Assembly (NCBI GenBank): GCA_946531435.1
Contig: CAMNAO010000001.1
Span: 1 to 64,000, forward strand
From: an uncultured Clostridia bacterium
GTDB lineage: Bacteria; Bacillota; Clostridia; Oscillospirales; Oscillospiraceae
DNA: 64,000 nucleotides
Direction of reading: 5' to 3'
The translations under genes were made by a program, and so were the position numbers. This document shows positions 57,553 through 64,000 of the stretch, piece by piece. A model generated the notes under the pieces. The model searched no databases. It saw nothing but the letters and a program-made list of their open reading frames with translations, and was not told the DNA's origin. Position 1 is the first letter of the stretch. Each line of letters begins with the position of its first letter.

Positions 57553-58374
57553 ATGAAAAAGCTGATCGCTGCGGCGGCGCTGCTGGGCGGCTATCTCTAT
57601 CTCATTGCGCCCCAGAGAGCCGATAAGGCAAAGCGGGAGGCCCTCTCCGGCAGGAACTACGCTCACCGCGGTCTGCATAACAAGGACCGATCCATCCCCG
57701 AAAACTGTCTTGTCGGCTTTCAAAAGGCCCTGGACGCCGGATACGGTATGGAGTTTGACGTCCACATTACCAAGGACGATCAGCTGGTGGTCTTTCACGA
57801 CAACTCGCTGCAGCGCATGTGCGGTGTGGACGGCGTGATTGAAGATCTGACCCTCTCGGAGATCCGTCAGCTTCGCCTCGCCGGGACGGAGGAGAAAATT
57901 CCCTCCTTTGACGAGGTGCTGGCGCTGGTGGATGGCCGCGCCCCTCTCATCATCGAACTCAAGGACTCCAAATGCGGCCGCAATGACCGGCTGTGTCAGC
58001 TGGTGGCGGAGCGTCTGGATCACTACAATGGGCCCTACTGCATTGAGAGCTTCCATCCCCTGATCGTCGCCTGGTTTCGCCGGCACCGTCCGGACACCGT
58101 CCGGGGGCAGCTTGTGATGCAGGCCGACGGCTATAAAGGAGAGGTTCCCGCCCCCGGCGGCTTTCTTATGAGCCGAGGTCTCACGGGCTTTCTGACAAGG
58201 CCGAATTTCATCGCCCATCGCAAGGGGGAGCAAAGCCTCTCCCTGCGTCTTACCGAGGCCCTGGGCGCCATGCGTTTTGTCTGGACCGTTCATCCCGAAG
58301 ACGGACCGGAGCAGCTGCAAAAGGAGAATGACGGACTGATTTTTGAGTTCTGTAATCCTGACAAACAATATTGA
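57553..58374 (+). CDS. ugpQ: Glycerophosphodiester phosphodiesterase
   Basis: 273 residues. An N-terminal hydrophobic stretch (LIAAAALLGGYLYLIAP) may anchor it in the membrane. The GDPD core follows: YAHRGLHNKDRSIPENCLVGF (catalytic His and Glu), MEFDVHITKDDQLVVFHD (metal Glu/Asp and second His), and LIIELKDSK. It hydrolyses glycerophosphodiesters to glycerol-3-phosphate and alcohols. Single gene, then a tRNA. Confidence 0.93.
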   Translation: MKKLIAAAALLGGYLYLIAPQRADKAKREALSGRNYAHRGLHNKDRSIPENCLVGFQKALDAGYGMEFDVHITKDDQLVVFHDNSLQRMCGVDGVIEDLTLSEIRQLRLAGTEEKIPSFDEVLALVDGRAPLIIELKDSKCGRNDRLCQLVAERLDHYNGPYCIESFHPLIVAWFRRHRPDTVRGQLVMQADGYKGEVPAPGGFLMSRGLTGFLTRPNFIAHRKGEQSLSLRLTEALGAMRFVWTVHPEDGPEQLQKENDGLIFEFCNPDKQY

Positions 58375-58416
58375 ACAATTGTCTATTGTCAATTGTCCAT
58401 TATCTATTATTTACAC

Positions 58417-58501
58417 GCGCCTGTGGTGGAATTGGCAGACACGTTGGATTTAGGTTCCAATTTCGCGAGAAGTGCAGGTTCAAGTCCTGTCAGGCGCACC
58501 A
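58417..58501 (+). tRNA. tRNA-Leu (anticodon TAG)
   Basis: 85 nt including encoded CCA. Acceptor GCGCCTG pairs with CAGGCGC. The anticodon loop around TTTAGGT gives TAG, reading CUA. Class II variable arm, and T-arm CAGGTTCAAGTCCTG. Confidence 0.97.
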
Positions 58502-58505
58502 CAAA

Positions 58506-58543
58506 GGGACTCTGATCATGATACGATCAGAGTTCCTTTTTTC
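58506..58543 (+). terminator. Terminator after tRNA-Leu
   Basis: GGGACTCTGATC (58506-58517) pairs with GATCAGAGTTCC (58525-58536), then TTTTTT. Confidence 0.92.
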
Positions 58544-58563
58544 TTCCCGTATTGTGCTTGTTC

Positions 58564-58572
58564 TGTTATAAT
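58564..58572 (+). promoter_or_regulatory. Extended -10 promoter of the small kinase gene
   Basis: TGTTATAAT at 58564-58572 is a perfect extended -10. No good -35 box stands at the right distance. The start codon is 36 nt downstream. Confidence 0.65.
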
Positions 58573-58607
58573 CATCCTGATAAATCGTAGTTTGTGAGGA
58601 GTCTATT

Positions 58608-59144
58608 ATGAATTTGGGTCAAAAAATCATAGTGCTTGGATGTCCGGGAGGCGGAAAAAGTGTATTTTCCAAGAGACTTCACGATGCTTCAGGGTTGCCT
58701 TTGATCCATTTGGATAATGTTTGGTGGAAGTCAGACCGATCGCATATCTCAAGAGAAGAATTTGATCGAAAGCTTGACGAAATACTGCAAGGAGACAAGT
58801 GGATCCTTGACGGGGATTACAGCAGGACCTATGAAGTTAGATTTCAAACATGCGACACCGTGTTTTTCCTTGATTATGGTTTTGAGGAATGCATGAACGG
58901 TATTAAAGAACGTGTCGGGAAGGCACGCAGGGATATTCCCTGGACAGAACAGGAACTTGATCCGGAACTGGTGAAGCTGGTTGAAAACTATAATACAGAG
59001 AATCGTCCTGTCGTTTTAGCTTTGATGGAAAAGTATTCCGGTAAAAACAGCTTTATTTTTCGATCACGGGCTGAAGCAGATGCGTGGATAAGCAGGCTGA
59101 TATCAATTCCCGATTTGTCGAGCTGCACCCCGCATGACACATAG
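58608..59144 (+). CDS. P-loop kinase of the adenylate-kinase/FlaR-like type
   Basis: 178 residues. Walker A GCPGGGKSVFSKRL, then LIHLDNVWWKSD and GDKWILDGDYSRTYEVRF with a lid-like segment ERVGKARRDIPWTEQE. This pattern is typical of small nucleotide-kinase-like proteins annotated as topology-modulation or FlaR-like; the substrate is unknown. It is lower in GC than its neighbours and sits between a tRNA and a repeat element, so horizontal gain is plausible. Confidence 0.82.
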   Translation: MNLGQKIIVLGCPGGGKSVFSKRLHDASGLPLIHLDNVWWKSDRSHISREEFDRKLDEILQGDKWILDGDYSRTYEVRFQTCDTVFFLDYGFEECMNGIKERVGKARRDIPWTEQELDPELVKLVENYNTENRPVVLALMEKYSGKNSFIFRSRAEADAWISRLISIPDLSSCTPHDT

Positions 59145-59165
59145 GGTGCATTGGGTATATAATAA

Positions 59166-59179
59166 GCGGGATCTCCGCT
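59166..59179 (+). repeat. Left flank of repeat copy 2, matching the right-hand hairpin
   Basis: GCGGGATCTCCGCT at 59166-59179 recurs at 59505-59518 inside the terminator on the other side of the element. It could be a collapsed duplicate of that hairpin. Confidence 0.5.
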
Positions 59180-59180
59180 G

Positions 59181-59476
59181 CAGACTGTAGACAAAGGCCT
59201 GTGGCCGGAATCCATACGCTCAAGGGCTGGTGTTTCTTCAGGGTTTCCCCTCGCAAAGAATGCCTGGTCCTGACGTAGGGGCGGCTATCAGCCGCCCGAT
59301 AAACAAAGTGAAATATTCGAATCATTGTCCGTAATTACTATATTATTTCTATATTTGCACATTTTTCGCAATTCTCCGGGTTCCTGCATGGGCGGCTGAT
59401 AACCGCCCCTACGTTGTCTGTGGAAATACCTGCGTTTCCGTGTTCCTTCTCATCATCTGGGGTTTGTCTACGCACC
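59181..59476. mobile_element. ~290-bp non-coding repeat element, copy 2 (MITE-like)
   Basis: Same element and orientation as 21417-21707, strongly conserved at both ends and in the inner GTAGGGGCGGCTAT hairpin blocks; the AT-rich middle differs most. Left end CAGACTGTAGACAAAGGCC is identical to copy 1. The right end reads GCGTAGACAAACCCC on the minus strand. It lies immediately beside the terminator of the J-domain gene. No reading frame or transposase. Confidence 0.72.
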
Positions 59477-59520
59477 AAAGCGGAGATCCCGCCGGCAAAT
59501 GCCGGCGGGATCTCCGCTTT
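59477..59520 (-). terminator. Terminator after the J-domain protein gene
   Basis: A 44-nt hairpin with perfect 21-bp arms (59477-59497 and 59500-59520). Any T run on the minus strand is replaced by the start of repeat copy 2. Confidence 0.85.
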
Positions 59521-59573
59521 ATCATCATTCAGTTTGTTCTCATTATGCGCCAAAACCGATCTGGTATTGTCGC

Positions 59574-60197
59574 TCAGAAGAAGAAGCCCCAGCCGCCGCA
59601 GAGAAGGCGGAACAGAAGATAGGAAAAGCAGATCCGACGGATCATGGCAAAGCCGTTGAAAGGTGCGAAGGGGTAGGAGCTGCGATAGCTGGAATAGACC
59701 TGTCCCCCTTCCTCCATCTGGTTCAGAACCGAGCGGTAGGTAGCATTGGAAGGCTCCATCCGAACGGCAGTGCGAATGTTTTCCAGGGCGGAAATGGTAC
59801 TCCCCGTATTGTACGCCACCAGGGCGGAGATATAATACCACCTGGCTGCCCGTTCCGAAACCGGCACGCTCTGCAGAACGTTCATTGCCTCCCGGAACAT
59901 GCCGTTCTGCAAATAATGCTCCGCGGCGTCCAGCTCCACGGAACCGGAGCTGCCGCCGGTCCGGTCGCCCCAACCGCCGTCATACCAATCGTCATAGCGC
60001 TCCTGGCCGAAGCTCTGGGCGGAGGGATTCTTGATGGCGTCATAAGCCGCGTTGATCTCATTCATCTTTTTGGCGGCACGCTCATCCCCCGGATTCAGAT
60101 CCGGGTGATATTTTTTTGCGAGTCGACGGTAGGCCGCCTTGATCTCCTCATCCGTCGCATCCCGGGAAACGCCCAGGATCTGATAGGGATCAGACAT
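59574..60197 (-). CDS. J-domain protein
   Basis: 207 residues. N-terminal J domain ([35 protein letters not shown]) with the essential HPD, so it should stimulate DnaK ATPase. A Gly/Asp/Trp linker is followed by a helical repeat region (about 100-165, [17 protein letters not shown]) like TPRs, and a hydrophobic C-terminus ([19 protein letters not shown]) that may be a tail anchor. The zinc and substrate domains of true DnaJ are absent. Overlaps the upstream gene by 8 nt. Confidence 0.9.
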   Translation of the reverse strand: MSDPYQILGVSRDATDEEIKAAYRRLAKKYHPDLNPGDERAAKKMNEINAAYDAIKNPSAQSFGQERYDDWYDGGWGDRTGGSSGSVELDAAEHYLQNGMFREAMNVLQSVPVSERAARWYYISALVAYNTGSTISALENIRTAVRMEPSNATYRSVLNQMEEGGQVYSSYRSSYPFAPFNGFAMIRRICFSYLLFRLLCGGWGFFF

Positions 60198-61023
60198 GTT
60201 CTCTCCCCTTTCCCGCCTTTGTCCCGCCCTCGGAGACCTTTTGCCAGACGCCGGAATATAGAATATTGCGTAAAATGGCCACATCCTGCACGATGGGCAG
60301 CACCTCAAAGCGCTTGGTGCACTCCGCCATCAGCATGGCAAGCATGGCGGAGAAGTCCCGCTCACCGGTAAGATACGCCTTCTTCAGCGGATTGTAATTG
60401 CCCGTCCGAAGATCCTTCCGGATATCACAGACCGCGTCGGCCATATAGATAAACCGGCCCAGATAATCGCCCATATCAAAGAGGACCCCCTCCCAGCGGC
60501 CGCCGTCCACGGCAAAAATGCCGCCCAGGAGCTGTCCGAAGATCTCCGCCGCCGCGTCGGGATCGGTATCGGGATCCCGTTCCAGCGAATGCAGGGCCGC
60601 CATCTTTTCCGCGATCCAGGCGTTTTCCTTTGGCCGGCGCCCCTTTGCCTTCTCAAAGGCGGCATTCAGAAGCCGCCGCGCCGCGCTGCCGGAGAGCTTT
60701 TTCCCGTCAAGCACGCTGTCATCGGCACTGTACCAGGCCAGAAGAATATCAAGATCCGCGCCGAAATCGGTCCAGGAGGTACTCCAGGACTGCTGGTTCG
60801 GCAAGGGATGGGTGGGACAGCGGCCGACCTGAATCGTCTCCTCCGCTTCATCCAGGGCGCTTCTCAGCATGATGAAAAAGGCCAGATCATAACTGACAAA
60901 AGCCCTCTGCACTGTGCCGTACCGCCGACCCAGGGCGCGGCAGAGCCCACAGTAGCAGCCCCGATAGCGGTCAAGCTGCTGCTGCGTCAGCGCTGTGCAA
61001 TTTGCGGTAACATAGCCGAACAT
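60190..61023 (-). CDS. DUF5685-like conserved protein
   Basis: 277 residues, helical. Starts [21 protein letters not shown] and then [14 protein letters not shown], a Cys cluster also expected in DUF5685. Central [17 protein letters not shown], and C-terminal [20 protein letters not shown] with Asp-rich helices reminiscent of an isoprenoid-synthase-like bundle, but no function is established. ATG 61023 after GGAG is chosen. It is always read before the J-domain gene here, so the two may act together. Confidence 0.78.
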   Translation of the reverse strand: MFGYVTANCTALTQQQLDRYRGCYCGLCRALGRRYGTVQRAFVSYDLAFFIMLRSALDEAEETIQVGRCPTHPLPNQQSWSTSWTDFGADLDILLAWYSADDSVLDGKKLSGSAARRLLNAAFEKAKGRRPKENAWIAEKMAALHSLERDPDTDPDAAAEIFGQLLGGIFAVDGGRWEGVLFDMGDYLGRFIYMADAVCDIRKDLRTGNYNPLKKAYLTGERDFSAMLAMLMAECTKRFEVLPIVQDVAILRNILYSGVWQKVSEGGTKAGKGREHV

Positions 61024-61075
61024 ACCTGTCTCCAAAGCCCTGAATGATTCTTCGCCAATGTGTTTACTATCAAAT

Positions 61076-61104
61076 ATTATAACAGCTTTTTTCCGTATAA
61101 ACAA
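61076..61104 (-). promoter_or_regulatory. Sigma-A promoter of the DUF5685-like/J-domain operon
   Basis: Minus strand: TTGTTT (61104-61099), 17 nt, TATAAT (61081-61076). Confidence 0.85.
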
Positions 61105-61162
61105 CGAGACAGAGTATCTGAAAGATGAAAAGTTTGTAAATTTCAAATCTCTCGAAATACAG

Positions 61163-61193
61163 CAACAGGGGTCCGAAATCCGGACCCCTGTTG
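61163..61193 (-). terminator. Terminator after the TPR protein gene
   Basis: CAACAGGGGTCCG (61163-61175) pairs exactly with CGGACCCCTGTTG (61181-61193). Confidence 0.85.
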
Positions 61194-61211
61194 AAGGAAC
61201 TCACTATAAGC

Positions 61212-62936
61212 TCAGCTGATGTTGGAGGCAAAGTCGTTGATGAGCGTCACATGCCAGTCCGGAGAGATGGTGCAGGCATACCAGTAAGTGCCGACGTTAC
61301 CCGCGGGGATCCGCACGGTATCCACCAGCTCACCGCCGTGGTAGACCTGTACCATGGCCTCGCAGTTCGACAGAGCGCTGCTGCTGTCCTTGGCCCGGTT
61401 ATCGTAGTCATGGACCACAACGGTATAGCCCTCGCCTACGATGCCGTTGATGATCTGAACCGTCTCCGGTCCGTTGCCGGTGCTGTTCTTCTGGGTGAGA
61501 TTCAGCCGCACGGCAGATCCATCGTTATACGTGCGCTGGGAATAATCCACATTGATGCTGCTGGCCGTAGCGCCGACGCCCCGCACATTCAGGTCCAGAT
61601 CGGTAACGGAATCGCCCCAGGTGAGGACTACATACCCGTCATTCTCCCCGGAAACGGGGCAGATGCAGGTTCTGGGATAACTGGTGGTATTGGCGGTAAT
61701 GGCCTCATTCATATAAATTGGAACATAGCCGGGGCAGCTGTACTCCACGGTGTAGTATCCGGCAGGAATGCTGTCCACGGTAACAACGCCGTTCTCATTG
61801 GTCTTGGGCACATCGGTGGTGCTGAGGGCAACAACATCGCCGGTCGTATTGTTCCAGCCGGAACGAAGATGTACCTCGACCCCCTGAAGCGGCAGACCCT
61901 CTGCCGCCTCCTTGATGGAGGCCTGGATATTGCCGTTGCCGTTGGCGTTGTTTTCATTGATAAGAAGCACGCGTTCCATGGCCAGCTTCTCCCCGTTCTG
62001 AATGGAGAAGTCGTAGGAGAAGGGCAGACTGCCCTCATAGGTCACGGAGAGGGTATAATCCCCCGCCACAGTGGCGAACTCATAGTTGCCCGCATCGTCG
62101 GTGTAGGTGATGCCCATCTCACGATCCAGGTTCCGGTCTCTGAGGGAAATCTTGGCACCGGAGGAGGCGCCGCCCAGCACCCCGTTAAAGGCATAGACAG
62201 AGCCGGAGACCATCGTATCCCCGCTGCTGCTGCGGAGCTGATACAGAAGGTCATAGACAGGTGAGCTCTTGGTTGCGTTGTAGCCCGTAGTCAGAACTTT
62301 AATGGCGTCATCGGTCTTGGTCTGGGCCACCAGAACCTGCGCAAGGCTGAGATAGATCTCATAATTGTCCGGCTGCAGCTCCAGCGCGGCCTCATAGTCC
62401 TTCTGAGCGTTGGCGTAGTCATTGATGGCGGCGTAGGCCCGTGCCCGGTTGAGATAGGCGTCGGTGCACTTCTCATCGATCTTCAGGACCACGTCGTAAG
62501 ACTCGATCGCCATCTGATACTGCCCATTGGCCATATACTGTTCGCCCCGCTCCATCTCACGGTTAAAGCGGGCGCCCCTGGAGAAGAGAGCCGCATAGAC
62601 CAGCGCGCCGAGGCATACCAGCATCACCAGCACAAGGCCGGTGAGGTAGATAAAGCGCAGGCGCTGCTTTGGCTCCATCCTTCCGAGGAAACCGCCGGAC
62701 CGGGGCTGCTCACGGGGCGTCGCCATGTGGAAGCTTCCAAGGCCGCCGGGGATGAGATTGCTGAGGCCCTTCTTCTCTCCGGAGGGATTCGTCCTGGGCT
62801 CCTCTCTCTCCTCCCGCAGGCCGCGGCTGCGCTCCACCACCGGGGTATCCAGCTCATCGTCCAGCTCGTCATATGTGTCGTCACCGGGCTTGATTGCGTG
62901 AAGGACCTTCTCTTTCAGACTGTTGAGATCGATCAT
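61212..62936 (-). CDS. Membrane protein with TPR, carboxypeptidase-regulatory-like and YfaP-like domains
   Basis: 574 residues. A charged cytoplasmic N-terminus (1-92) and one membrane helix (about 95-118) are followed by about three TPRs (125-235; AYLNRARAYAAINDYANAQK). Then come two small Ig-like carboxypeptidase-regulatory domains (about 241-320 and 336-420) and a C-terminal beta domain with LTWGDSVTDLDLNVRG, as in YfaP/DUF2135. The outer part is likely a protein-binding scaffold at the cell surface. Its ATG overlaps the stop of the acidic protein gene. Function unknown. Confidence 0.8.
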   Translation of the reverse strand: MIDLNSLKEKVLHAIKPGDDTYDELDDELDTPVVERSRGLREEREEPRTNPSGEKKGLSNLIPGGLGSFHMATPREQPRSGGFLGRMEPKQRLRFIYLTGLVLVMLVCLGALVYAALFSRGARFNREMERGEQYMANGQYQMAIESYDVVLKIDEKCTDAYLNRARAYAAINDYANAQKDYEAALELQPDNYEIYLSLAQVLVAQTKTDDAIKVLTTGYNATKSSPVYDLLYQLRSSSGDTMVSGSVYAFNGVLGGASSGAKISLRDRNLDREMGITYTDDAGNYEFATVAGDYTLSVTYEGSLPFSYDFSIQNGEKLAMERVLLINENNANGNGNIQASIKEAAEGLPLQGVEVHLRSGWNNTTGDVVALSTTDVPKTNENGVVTVDSIPAGYYTVEYSCPGYVPIYMNEAITANTTSYPRTCICPVSGENDGYVVLTWGDSVTDLDLNVRGVGATASSINVDYSQRTYNDGSAVRLNLTQKNSTGNGPETVQIINGIVGEGYTVVVHDYDNRAKDSSSALSNCEAMVQVYHGGELVDTVRIPAGNVGTYWYACTISPDWHVTLINDFASNIS

Positions 62937-63793
62937 TCCGTTTCAACTCCTTCCCTTGACTTCGGATCTTCAGATCCGTCTTCTATGTCCTCAGGCAGAT
63001 CCAGGGTGTCCATGACCCCGGTGAGGCTGCCTGCATCCACCGTCAAAGGCCCTGTCTCCAGGGCGACGATTACGTCATCGGAGAGTTCCATCCGATTCTC
63101 TTCATCGGAGATTTCAATGCTGATGGCCGTTGCCTCAGTCAGCACGGTATCGGCAAGCTGCAGCTCCGCCGGAGCCTCCGCTTCCGCTTCTACTTCCTCG
63201 GAAGACTCCTCTGCCGCGCTGCTCTCAGGCTGTGCCTCCTCCTCCGCCTCAGGCTCCGCCGGGCCCTCAGGCTGCGCTTCCGCCTCTTCCCCGGCGGGCT
63301 CTTCCGCCGCTGTCTCTTCCGCGGCCTCTTCCGCAGCGGGGATTTCTTCCTGGGCTTCCTCCCCGGGAGTCTCTGTCAAGGGCTGCTCCTCCTGAGAGGG
63401 CTCTGCCTCGGACGGCTCCTCCGCATCCTGCTGAGAAGGCTCTTCCTCGCCTTCCCCGGCATCCTCAGAGGGGGCATCTTCATCGGAATTCTCCTCAGCA
63501 TCGGGAAGCTCCGGTTCCTCCTCGGGAGCCTCTTCCCTCTCTTCCTCCGGCTCAACCCAGTCATCCTCAGCGCCGTCTTCATAATCGACTCCGTCCGGCT
63601 TCACCTCCACAGGAAGGGGAAGCTTGGAGATGGTGATCGTAAGATCGGAACCGGGGATCTCCACAGAGAGATCCTTTCCGGCCTTCGCCATGGCGGCGGC
63701 GTTATACCTGGGCCGCTTGAAGGCAAAGATCAAAAGAAGCAGGATCCCGACGCCGGCAAGGGCGACGCCGCCGTAAAAATATATCTGTCCCAT
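62933..63793 (-). CDS. Membrane-anchored acidic, disordered protein
   Basis: 286 residues. An N-terminal membrane helix (IYFYGGVALAGVGILLLLIF) is followed by a small conserved-looking segment (AGKDLSVEIPGSDLTITISKLPLPV). Then come ~150 residues of almost only Glu, Ala, Pro, Ser, Asp and Gln with very few basic residues (predicted disordered), ending in a short ordered part (TGVMDTLDLPEDIEDG). The longer reading frame upstream of 63793 is discarded since GAGGTGG precedes this ATG. Same operon as the TPR protein; unrecognised. Confidence 0.75.
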   Translation of the reverse strand: MGQIYFYGGVALAGVGILLLLIFAFKRPRYNAAAMAKAGKDLSVEIPGSDLTITISKLPLPVEVKPDGVDYEDGAEDDWVEPEEEREEAPEEEPELPDAEENSDEDAPSEDAGEGEEEPSQQDAEEPSEAEPSQEEQPLTETPGEEAQEEIPAAEEAAEETAAEEPAGEEAEAQPEGPAEPEAEEEAQPESSAAEESSEEVEAEAEAPAELQLADTVLTEATAISIEISDEENRMELSDDVIVALETGPLTVDAGSLTGVMDTLDLPEDIEDGSEDPKSREGVETE

Positions 63794-63800
63794 ATCCACC

Positions 63801-64000
63801 TCAATCTTTAATGAGTCCCAGCTCACGATAATGTGAGATGATCTCATCCAGTTTAAGCATCGAAGCATCCGGCTCTTCATCGCCGATGAGGCTTTGAGCC
63901 AGGAGATACTCGGAATAAATGGAAGCGACATCCAGCTTCTCCGGCTCTTCGGGATTCTTATTGACCTCGGCAATTGCAAGTCTGGCGTGGGTCTTCCAGG
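63801..64000 (-). CDS. C-terminal end of an unidentified protein (cut by window edge)
   Basis: Open frame of 65 residues entering from the right edge and ending at TGA 63803-63801, just upstream of the acidic protein's ribosome site. It reads KTHARLAIAEVNKNPEEPEK and ends in DEIISHYRELGLIKD; helical and acidic. The small spacing shows it is the preceding gene of the same operon. Too short to identify. Confidence 0.7.
   Translation of the reverse strand, partial: WKTHARLAIAEVNKNPEEPEKLDVASIYSEYLLAQSLIGDEEPDASMLKLDEIISHYRELGLIKD

Noticed and set aside
1..64000. CRISPR array, prophage, transposase or integrase genes
   Set aside because: I saw no regularly spaced direct repeats and no protein with such signatures.

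Overview
The window is chromosomal DNA of a spore-forming Gram-positive bacterium of the class Clostridia, most likely Oscillospirales/Oscillospiraceae-like. This placement is an inference from gene content, not a database match. Supporting signs are: moderately high GC; strong Shine-Dalgarno sites with frequent TTG/GTG starts; many sigma-A promoters with 17-nt spacers; the sporulation genes yqfC, yqfD and ylbJ; the Firmicutes-type regulator IreB; MutS2 and RecD2; a T-box upstream of pheST; and a flavodiiron/rubredoxin fusion suited to an anaerobe. There is no prophage, transposase, CRISPR array, rRNA or plasmid gene. About 61 protein genes, three tRNAs and several RNA or regulatory elements are supported.

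Layout. 0.1-6.8 kb: pcp and an SNF2-type helicase gene diverge, then pheST on the minus strand behind a T-box. 6.8-13.3 kb (plus): nnrD, a small lipoprotein, a MazF-type toxin without a visible antitoxin, ireB, a conserved 97-residue protein behind an unusual structured leader, a six-SH3b NlpC/P60 wall hydrolase and a HAD phosphatase. 13.3-21.8 kb: a gene-poor stretch with three clustered DnaA-type boxes, a phosphotransferase, two tRNA-Ser genes, an oxidoreductase, an AlaA-like aminotransferase, lysC and an ECF sigma/anti-sigma pair. 21.8-28.8 kb (minus): mreB-like, comF, recD2, uvrB and a ferritin-like gene. 28.9-36 kb: prmA, a GlmU-type uridylyltransferase, a membrane foldase, a candidate 6S-like RNA, infC-rpmI-rplT behind a probable L20 leader, and murC. 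36-48.4 kb (minus): phosphodiesterase, an unusual solute-binding lipoprotein, flavodiiron protein, D-lactate dehydrogenase, nitroreductase, coaD-rsmD-uvrC and HPr. 48.5-56 kb (minus): one tightly packed operon yqfC-yqfD-phoH-ybeY-dgkA-era-recO-mutS2. 56-64 kb: ylbJ, a small Cys4 protein, a glycerophosphodiesterase, tRNA-Leu, a small kinase, a J-domain protein with a DUF5685-like partner, and the end of an operon for membrane-anchored TPR/acidic proteins cut by the window edge.

Most genes are housekeeping: translation (pheST, infC-rpmI-rplT, prmA, rsmD, era, ybeY), repair (uvrB, uvrC, recO, recD2, mutS2), wall growth (murC, mreB, dgkA, GlmU-like) and sporulation. The most unusual observations are: (1) a solute-binding lipoprotein at 36942-39500 whose two halves appear in swapped (circularly permuted) order; (2) a ~290-bp non-coding repeat present twice (21417-21707 and 59181-59476), with inverted ends and positioned at terminator hairpins that look duplicated around it; (3) a 134-nt structured leader with a 12-bp palindrome over its promoter at 10007-10155; (4) a DnaA-box cluster far from any dnaA gene; and (5) an AUC start codon for infC.
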